A stretch of 64,000 bases of DNA from Varanus komodoensis. Taxonomy: Eukaryota; Chordata; Lepidosauria; Squamata; Varanidae. The notes beneath the pieces were generated by a model. The model saw only the letters and a program-made list of their open reading frames with translations, searched no databases and was not told the DNA's origin. Of the stretch, positions 56,829 to 64,000 are shown piece by piece; the stretch's first letter is position 1; each line of letters starts with the position of its first letter. The stretch lies in NCBI RefSeq assembly GCF_004798865.1, contig NW_025336259.1, forward strand, positions 1,240,001-1,304,000, in the 5' to 3' direction. The translations under genes were made by a program, and so were the position numbers.

Positions 56829-56995
56829 ACGGCTTCCACGGGAGGTGGCTGAGGCCCCATTGGTGCGGGTGTTCAAGGACAGGCTGGACATGCACATGGT
56901 GGGCATGTCGTGAGTGGAGCCGGCCAGAGCTGGGGGTCAGACTAGATGGCCCGGGAGGCCCCTTCTGACTCGCTCTGTTTCTCTGTTTCGAATTA
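56829..56995 (+). mobile_element. CR1 3' end (young subfamily), copy 2 of a pair
   Basis: Nearly the same segment as 56408-56588: GAGGTGGCTGAGGCCCC, AAGGACAGGCTGGACATGCA, the GGCATGTCGTGA stop, and the CTGTTTCTCTGTTTC tail. It is truncated close to the same codon as copy 1. Confidence 0.85.
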
Positions 56996-57279
56996 TCTCC
57001 TTGGGAAGAAGCTGGTTGGAACGTTGGTGCATGGAGCCAGCGTGCGGTGGAGAGGCTGCGGCATGAACCAGTCCGGCCGTATCTCCAGGTGTCCTCCCAC
57101 ATAGCTCAGTGGAGCAGCACCTGCCTTCCCCTCACCTGGGCCCTCCGGCACAGAGCCATCGCTCTCCAGTCCCCTTTTGACGCTGGTGGCCATCCCTGCA
57201 TCTGTGGCTGTGAATTCCAGAGTCCAGCTGTGCTGTGTCCTTCCTTTATCTGTCCCAAATCAGCTTCGCAGGAAACGTT

Positions 57280-57620
57280 TTGGGTCGCTCTTCACTTTTG
57301 CCTCGTCAGGCATAGTTTTGAGCACCTCTGTCATGCCTTTCCTTACTCATCTTTTTTCTCAGCTTGAAAATCCCAGCTGTTGTAACCTTTTGTCCGAGGG
57401 CAATTGCTTCAGCTCCTTGCTCGGTTTAGCTGTGCTTCTGTGCACTTCTCCCAACTCGTTAATCCCCTTTTCCAGGTCGGCAACCAGAACAGTGCATGGA
57501 AATCTAAGCAGTTGCACCGGAGATTTGTGTTAGGGGAGTAGGGATCTTGACAGCTCCCTTCTCAGTTCCTTTCCTAATTGTGCCTAACGTGGAATTTGGT
57601 CTTTTTTTCCACGGGTTTGC
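57280..57620 (-). mobile_element. CR1/L3-like LINE fragment (old)
   Basis: The reversed order CACCTCTGTCATGCCTTTCC, GTTGTAACCTTTTGTCCG, CTTTTCCAGGTCGGCAACC and CCTAATTGTGCCTAACG parallels the piece at 4223-4540 and corresponds to the CR1-clade C-terminal region. No open frame remains. Confidence 0.55.
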
Positions 57621-60600
57621 CCTGCATATAAATAGGACAACTTGGGCTTTGCCATCATCACCTTTGGGATTAATTTCCCTGTGAGAAGAAGGTAAAGGGA
57701 GGCTTGCAGGAGCCTTTTTTTGGGGTGGGGAGAATTGGGAGTCAATGATATTTTGCTTGCAATACAGCCGTTGGGCGGGCACCTGTCACCCTTCATCAAT
57801 GGCAGCAGTTTGAAAACAGGCCTGCTCCTCCAAGCCAGATGTTGTGTCCTTGCCATTATTCCATCTGCTTCTTGTTAGCCAGCTGGAAAAAATGTGGTTT
57901 CGGTTTCCCTGCCGGTACTCACATGGTCCCTCTTCTGGTGCGCACAGGGACCACGAGAGAGAGAGCTCCAATGGTCATTTGGGGGCCAGTTCTTTCCCTG
58001 TCTCTCTGAGTGGGTTCACATGGCACAACAACCCATCTTGGAACCACGCTGGGTTGTCGTGTCATGTGAACCCGGACCAACGCCCACAGGGTGGCCAGTT
58101 GGAGGGCAACAAGCCACCCTGACAACCATGGGTTGTGCCAGGGGTTCTTGTCCCTATGTAGCGTCACCTGTATTCAACCAACCTGGCCGGGTCATCTTTC
58201 TCTGACTTGCTGCCTTTCCTGCTGGGATTGCAACCTGATTTGGACTCACTGCAACTTTTTGCCTCGTAAACTTTTTTTTGCTCGGGTACGATGTCTCTGT
58301 GGGAAGGAGGACGGTTAGTCTGATCATCTGCGGGGTGCACCATGAGAGGTTCGCAGAACAGCCAGCCCACTGTGGCTTATTGCCAGGCTGTTGTGGGTTT
58401 TCCTGACCCTTCTCCGTGTCTTTCTCAGCTGCTCACGAGTGAGAGAGAGAAACAAGGATCCATAAAACTGCCTGATGTTTGCCTGGTTTTTAATTCAGTT
58501 TGCAAAAGAGAACGGACCGGCCGGCTCTTGAGTGTGTTGCTGGCGGGGGCAGCCAGGAGTCAGACGCCTTCCCGTCAACACCTGCACAGGACTGCACCCT
58601 TGGAATAGCTACCTGCCACTGTGGTTATTCCAGCAGCGATTTCACAAAGCAAACTGTGCCAAAGCCAGGAGAGGTTTACTCTGCATAGCCAAAGAGTCGC
58701 ATGTCACCGAGTTAAAAATGTGTCCCTGCGTGACACATTTTCTTTGCAAGGGGCACCTGCTCTGCAGCCTGTTCCGGGAACTCCTGGAATACCTGAGTTT
58801 GCACAAGCTTGATATCAGCCAGTCGCCGGCAGGTCATGTGAGGGCGGTGTTTACATCCCATAATTAACATCTGCTGGCTTAATCCTCCGTATGTTTCACA
58901 GCCTGCTCAGCTCTGAATGGAAGCTGCAGCTGGTGAGAGAAATTCAGGGTTGGCTGTCCCGCTGCGGCAGGCTGCCCTTGGGATTTGTGGCACTACAGCT
59001 CCCATAATCCCCTGCTGGCTCTGTAGTGCATGCATAATTGTAATCCGAGGGCACTCGGCTAGCGACGGCTGAGCTGAGCAGAAGGGAGAGAAATACGGGA
59101 TGGTTCCTGTTTGTGATTTTACAGTCTGCAAGCATGAGGCGAACGAAATCTCTGCTCAGTTCGTCGGGCAGAAGCGGGGGAAAAAAAAGCTATTTCTTAA
59201 CCTTGGCCAGGAGCCAAAGGGCTATTTTAGGCCTGGCTGGTGCCTGGGGAAGGCTGAGGGAGTTTTGCTTATTTTCCCGGAACAGCAGCTCACCCCTGGC
59301 GCAGACGGCTTTGAAACGGCCTCCTGTTTCGTGCGTGGGTTGTGTCATGGCCTGGCATTGCTCATCCCGGCCGAGCTTCCAGCAATGTCATTCCAAAGGT
59401 TACCGGGGTTTCAAGCATTGCCTGCTCTAGGGCCGGGCAAACTAGTCTGTTCCAGATGCTTTAGTCTACAGCTCCCAGTCAGCATCGCCAGTTGTCGGGA
59501 AGGATACAGTTTAGGACTAGGTAATTTTCCCACACAAGCCTGCCTGGGTTTTAAGGTCTTCTGGGGAGGCGCTTTTCTCAGTCCTGCCACCACCAGAGGC
59601 ATGTTTGTGGGGGTGCAAGACGGGGCCTTCTTGGTGGCTGCTCCCAGACCTCCAAACGCCCCACCAGGAGAGGCTAGCTTGGCTTTCTCCTGGCTATCCT
59701 TGCACCAGCAAGAAAAGAAGGGTTAATTCCAACAGGCCCTTGGCACGTCAGTGGGCTTGTGGGCTTGAGTGCTGTTTTGATTCTTGTATCGTTGTTTCGT
59801 GGGGTTTTGTTTGCATTGTAATCACTAATTATTTTAAATGTTCGCCACCTTGAATGCCATTTCCTAGTGAGGGAGTTGCAGTTCCAAACATTTGGGATAC
59901 CAGATTTGGGAAGACAACAATCTACTCTGAGCTAGTTGCTCCTATTAAGTAAAGAATTGTCTGCAGGCAAGGAAAATAGTCTTCTTTGGAGATGGCTCTT
60001 TGCCCCCAAATCTGTTTGGATTGTGATGCTTGTGTGAAGAAATTCAGAGCTATGGCCAATGATGGCTAAGCACTTGTGATTCCATATGCGAAGGAAGGAA
60101 TTTAGACAGTTGCTAAGCCCACTTAATTGACATTAAGTGTTATTTATTCATAGATATCCCATCTGTCTGCCAAAGAAATGGTGCTTGAGACTGCTAATAA
60201 GAACCAAAATTAAGATAAAACCTAAGTTAAAGCAGTTGTAGAACAAATACTTTAACAACGCAGTTAACATTCAGCAGCAAAATGTCATACTTCTATGCAT
60301 TTTAATGAATAGTTTTTACCCATTTCAGTTGTGTTTGCAAGCCACTCGAATGCCATTTCTGATAGAACGATGGAGCAAAAAAACCAGATCAACCGGTAAA
60401 TTAAAGAACCAAACGTATTAAAAACAGCACCCAGTCCAACAGTCCAGCTTATGCGCCAAAGGCCAGCTTAAATGAAAGGGCCCCTGTCTTTAGGCTGCTG
60501 TATTTGTTCCGGCTTCCTTCTAGCAGATTTCGAAATGGAACACAATTTCCTGTCTGATTCAACGTCAGTATCGAATGCTTCAGTAGCCTGGTCAAAAATA

Positions 60601-62516
60601 GAATTTGAGTGCTTGGAATGGGAGCAGGTTTTTGGCCCTGCTGCTGGAAGTGCAGAATCTTCCTTTCGCCTCCCATGAGGGGCAAATAGCTTGATTCTGT
60701 CTGTATTGTTGTGGCTTTGTTTGGTGGATCATTGGTTTGCTGTTCCAGGATGATGGGTGGATGATTCCTTAGCATGGGATCATGGCTAGGATAGCCTTTG
60801 CAGACTGGGTCCCCTCCAGATGTGGGGTTGGATCCTGTCCCATTCAGCATGGCCAGTGGCTTAGGGAAAGTGGGTCAGAGTTGTTCTCCTGATGGTTGGC
60901 AATCCTGCTTTGATCTGACCTGTATGTATCGACAACCCAGGATATAACATGGGTTGTGTATGGGTTGCTGTTGAATCATGGGTAGTTGTTACATGCAAAT
61001 TCTGCATTGTGGGGTGACTGGGGGTTGTTGACCACAAAACCCAGAGTTAACAGCTAGACCACAAACCAAGGTTCTCTTCTTGGGTTGTTCCTGATTAAAA
61101 AACCATGGTTAAAAATCGACAGTCCATGGTTAAAACCTGAAGGCAGGGTTTGTATGTGACAACAAGCTGTGATTCAGCAGTAACCTGTGTTCGCCCCATC
61201 TGCTGGGTTGCTGTTACGGGCGAACCCCGTCTCTGTGAGATGTCTTCTCCAAACACGGATGGGTGCTACTGCTCAACCTGAGGAAGGGAGGAGGCAGGGA
61301 AGCTGAAGTCAGGAAAAGCAAGTGGCCCAGCTGAGGAGTGGACAAGGAGGGAGAGAAGTTTCTAGAAGGCCTTGCAAAGTAGTAGGAAAGCTCTCAAAAT
61401 TGTGCCAGTGTCCGCAGGGAGAGAGCCTGTTTCTCACCCCACACTCTGTTTTAAAGACCATGAAGCCGAAAGTTCCCCCTGGGCTGTCTTGGGACATCCT
61501 GCTGCTCTGGGGAGTGGATAGCACGAGAGCGTATTTAGGAGGAGGTGAATCCGTGTCCAGACGCTGCCATCTCGGCTGGGGGCGGGGAGGGTGCCTCCTG
61601 CAATGCAAGCCGTGGGCTGGCCATTTCAGTGGACAGATCGATGAGCCAACGCCTGGTACAGACTCGCCCGGTAGCCTCCGACCGATGAACTTTTGGCCGC
61701 TGGAGTCAACGCCGTGCTGAGGTTTTGCCAGACGGCTCTTTGCGTGCAGCCAGAACCTTTTTCCTGGTTTCAAGTGCAGTTGCGATTGCCTTTTCCACCC
61801 CAAAACGGCAGGCTGAGGTTCAGTAGCAGTGCCTTCTCCACATGGCATTCAGGGACGGGTGCTGAACCCGCTACGGCCTCACTGGGAAGGAATGGCCAAG
61901 GGGCTCTCCTGAGATGTGCCCCTTCCACCCCCCATCACTGGGAGGCTGATGCCGCTTGACTGCGGTTGCCGTATATTTTAAGCATGCTTTTGGGCACGCA
62001 CATCTCTTTCCCCGGCGCCGTGTCCCCAGCCCGGTTTTGCTAACTGTGGATGGTCCCCTTACTTTTAGGGCCCACATTGGGAATTTTGAGACAGCGTTGT
62101 GGGTCAGGAATGAGGAGTGGGGAATAGGGTTGGCCGCTCAGAAAGCACTATTTCTTCTGGGGTGGGGGGGCAAACTGGGATGATGAAAAGAACTGGTCTG
62201 CTAAAGGACGAGGCGGAGGGGGACCTGGCCTCCGAAGCACAAAACCTGGAGGAGAACCCTTCACTTTGCAGCATGCCAGTCTCACAATTAAATTAAAATC
62301 ATCGTAAGAAATAAAGTAAAACCAGGAGAGACAGGGAGCCAAATGGGCCTTAAGGGAAGGATGTGAGCTTACTGAGCCGGAGACCACAAACGCAGAATGT
62401 GCCTTGGATGTCATTTTTTCCCTGTATATCTGCAGCCTGAAAACCGCAAGAACACTAGCCTTTTCTGGCCGAGATAAAATTCCACCAGTTTCTTATTGTA
62501 ACCTGGGCTGTAGCTT
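57621..62516. other. Presumed intron with hairpin repeats
   Basis: Bases 58012-58073 form a strong hairpin and 60932-60957 a shorter one with the same core (see findings). Bases 58985-59045 and 59440-59520 are halves of the palindromic MITE-like repeat. Bases 58690-58900 are unique and could be conserved (ATAATTAACATCTGCTGGC). Bases 59790-59860 resemble an L2 tail (AATGTTCGCCACCTTGAATG). An open frame of about 208 codons at 59100-59726 has no recognised domain. No exon is supported. Confidence 0.4.
58012..58073. repeat. Inverted-repeat hairpin (MITE-like)
   Basis: The left arm GGGTTCACATGGCACAACA plus ACCCA and the right arm TGGGTTGTCGTGTCATGTG plus AACCC pair over 24 bases with three mismatches around a 14-base loop. 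Probably the core of a short non-autonomous DNA transposon. The family is not identified. Confidence 0.75.
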
Positions 62517-62883
62517 CTTGTTGTTGTTGTTGTTAGTCGCAAAGTCGTGTCCGACCCATTGCGACCCCATGGACAACACCCCTCCAGGCCTTCCTGTCCT
62601 CCACCATCCCCCGGAGTCCACCCAAGCCCACTCCCACCGCCCCAGTGACCCCATCCAGCCACCTCATCCTCTGCCGTCCCCTCCTTCTTTTGCCCTCAAT
62701 CCTTCCCAGCATCAGGCTCTTCTCCAGGGAGTCCTTCCTTCTCATCGGGTGGCCAAAGCATTTGAGCTTCAGTTTCAGGATCTGGCCTTCTAAAGAGCAG
62801 CCAGGGTTGATCTCCTTTAAGATGGACTGGTCTGATCTCTTTGCAGTCCAAGGGACTCTCGGACGTCTCCTCCAGCTGTAGCT
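62508..62883 (-). mobile_element. BovB LINE, short 3' end with tail
   Basis: The second BovB copy. The minus frame from 62886 to 62533 reads RVPWTAKRSDQSILKEINPG, CSLEGQILKLKLKCFGHPMR and RKDSLEKSLMLGRIEGKRRR, then GLGGLRGMVEDRKAWRGVVH and the GVAMGRTRLCD end in one open frame. A TTG repeat at 62518-62535 is the reversed AAC tail. Flanking GCTGTAGCT at 62508-62516 and 62875-62883 is a likely target-site duplication. Better preserved than the copy at 2133-2887 over the shared part, which lacks the frameshift. Confidence 0.94.
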
Positions 62884-63689
62884 CATGAGCTCCCAAAGAG
62901 AGCTTCCCTAAGCTGTAAGGTGTTTCTTGCTCCTGCCCCAAGTAACACCTGCCAGATTTAAGGATGTCTGGTTGGCGCTTTGTCAGGTATGGAGTGAGAG
63001 GTGAGGCTTCTGTTGTAAATTCCTCCGTCAAAAAGGTGCTTGGGTCAAATGACTGCCGAGGAACCTCCGGCCCTAAATCCGGTGGGCTGTAAACCAAGAG
63101 CTCATGAGAGGCTTGGATCTGCTGGGTTCGCATGGCATTGAATGATTAGACTCGGGAAAACCGGGGTATGTGCACCCATGTCAATTTGATTGGAAATCAA
63201 GCGTCGGAGTTCTCTGCACCACAGTTTTGTGAGAGAACCTGGCTTTGGACAAACCAGATGGAGGGCATTTCTGGTTCGCTCGGTTTTGCCATTCTTCGGA
63301 GCTGCTTCAGCAGGTCCAGCGTTGATAAGGGAGCGATGATCTTTCCCATAACCTCCTTAATGAGAAAATACTTTCATGACGACTTTTATCTTCTCCTTGT
63401 TTCTTCTTCTCCTTCTTGTAAGCTGCCAGGCCAAATGTTAATACATGGACAAATTATTCTCCCTCTGCATGTGACTAAAGATGCTTTGATGAATAAACAC
63501 GCACACTTAACCTTGTCTTAAGCTTTAGCTTGAACCAAAGGTTGAACAATATCTTCTGTGGAGGCGGAAAAGCAGTGCAGAGTGAGGCCTCTGGCCTCTT
63601 CTTCACAGGGTGTCCTCTGTTAAGGTTCAGTTTTGCAGCCGTAGACAAAACTATCACCCCAAACTCTCAAAATAAGGCATGTCTTTCGT
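62884..63689. other. Presumed intronic sequence
   Basis: No exon or repeat is recognised. Bases 63340-63500 are AT-rich and unique. Confidence 0.35.
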
Positions 63690-63990
63690 AAGAATGTAAG
63701 AAGAGCTCGACAGATTGGGCCGAGCACGATTCTGCATCGTGTTCACACAGCAGCTGCTCAGAAGAAACCCTCAAGCGGTGGAGAGTGCTAAAGTATCCCA
63801 CTCCCATGTTCCCCAGCAGCTGGTGCATATGGGCACACTGCCTCTGCTACTGGAGGCAGCACTTACCAATCAGGACTAGAGGTCACTGGTGGCCTTTCCT
63901 GCTGTGCGTTTGTCCATTCTCATTGTGAAGGTGTGCAAACCGGTGGCCATCACTGCATCTCCTGCTAGGAGACTCCCTCGCTCGACTGTG
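63690..63990 (-). mobile_element. CR1 3' end (second subfamily), running to the window edge
   Basis: The reversed 3' UTR begins AGAATGTAAGAAGAGCTCGA and continues TGTTCACACAGCAGCTGCTC, GTTCCCCAGCAGCTGGTGC and TACTGGAGGCAGCACTTACC. The order matches the 3' end of 7163-7628 in reverse. It probably continues beyond the window. Confidence 0.75.
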
Positions 63991-64000
63991 CAAAGAAGCC

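Noticed and set aside
59100-59726. A 208-codon plus-strand open frame
   Set aside because: It crosses a piece of the palindromic repeat near 59440-59520 and has no recognisable domain.
1-64000. A new multi-gene or defence-type system
   Set aside because: No cluster of related genes exists. The content is one promoter-like island plus interspersed repeats and non-coding sequence.

Overview
This is vertebrate nuclear DNA, and its repeats point to a squamate reptile (lizard or snake). It carries two 5'-truncated BovB (RTE) LINE copies, one Sauria-type SINE (tRNA head, BovB-like tail), many CR1 and L2 LINE fragments, and about ten copies of a second tRNA-derived SINE whose 3' tail looks like L2. 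BovB together with a Sauria-type SINE is a squamate signature. I cannot name the species. There are no bacterial genes, operons, CRISPR arrays or RNA genes.

The only host-gene signal I trust is a CpG island at about 22.4-23.6 kb. It looks like a promoter with a largely non-coding first exon on the + strand, ending in a good splice donor at 23299/23300. If that is right, the roughly 40 kb to its right is mostly intron 1 and the 22 kb to its left is intergenic. No coding exon of a recognisable protein was found, so the gene is unnamed.

Layout: 0-9.5 kb is repeat-rich (CR1, BovB, Sauria SINE inside an L2 tail, CR1 with a nested L2 tail, a palindromic repeat, a 48-bp tandem duplication). From 9.9 to 16.4 kb there are L2 tails, microsatellites and mostly unique sequence. 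An L2 reverse transcriptase copy interrupted by two in-frame stops lies at 16.46-18.41 kb. The CpG island is at 22.4-23.6 kb. From 23.6 to 64 kb unique sequence is sprinkled with CR1, L2, tRNA SINEs, a deleted mariner, palindromic MITE-like repeats and a second BovB. Several AT-rich unique blocks resemble conserved non-coding elements but cannot be tested here.

The most interesting pattern is structural. L2 3' tails of different ages, and the tRNA SINE tails, all keep a short stem-loop just before an A/T-rich tail, and the stem bases differ between copies in a compensating way. This suggests a selected RNA hairpin shared by the LINE and its SINE partner. Other items are a dispersed palindromic repeat, an unidentified 180-bp repeat pair, and a regularly spaced AATTA cluster. 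I did not find a new multi-gene system.
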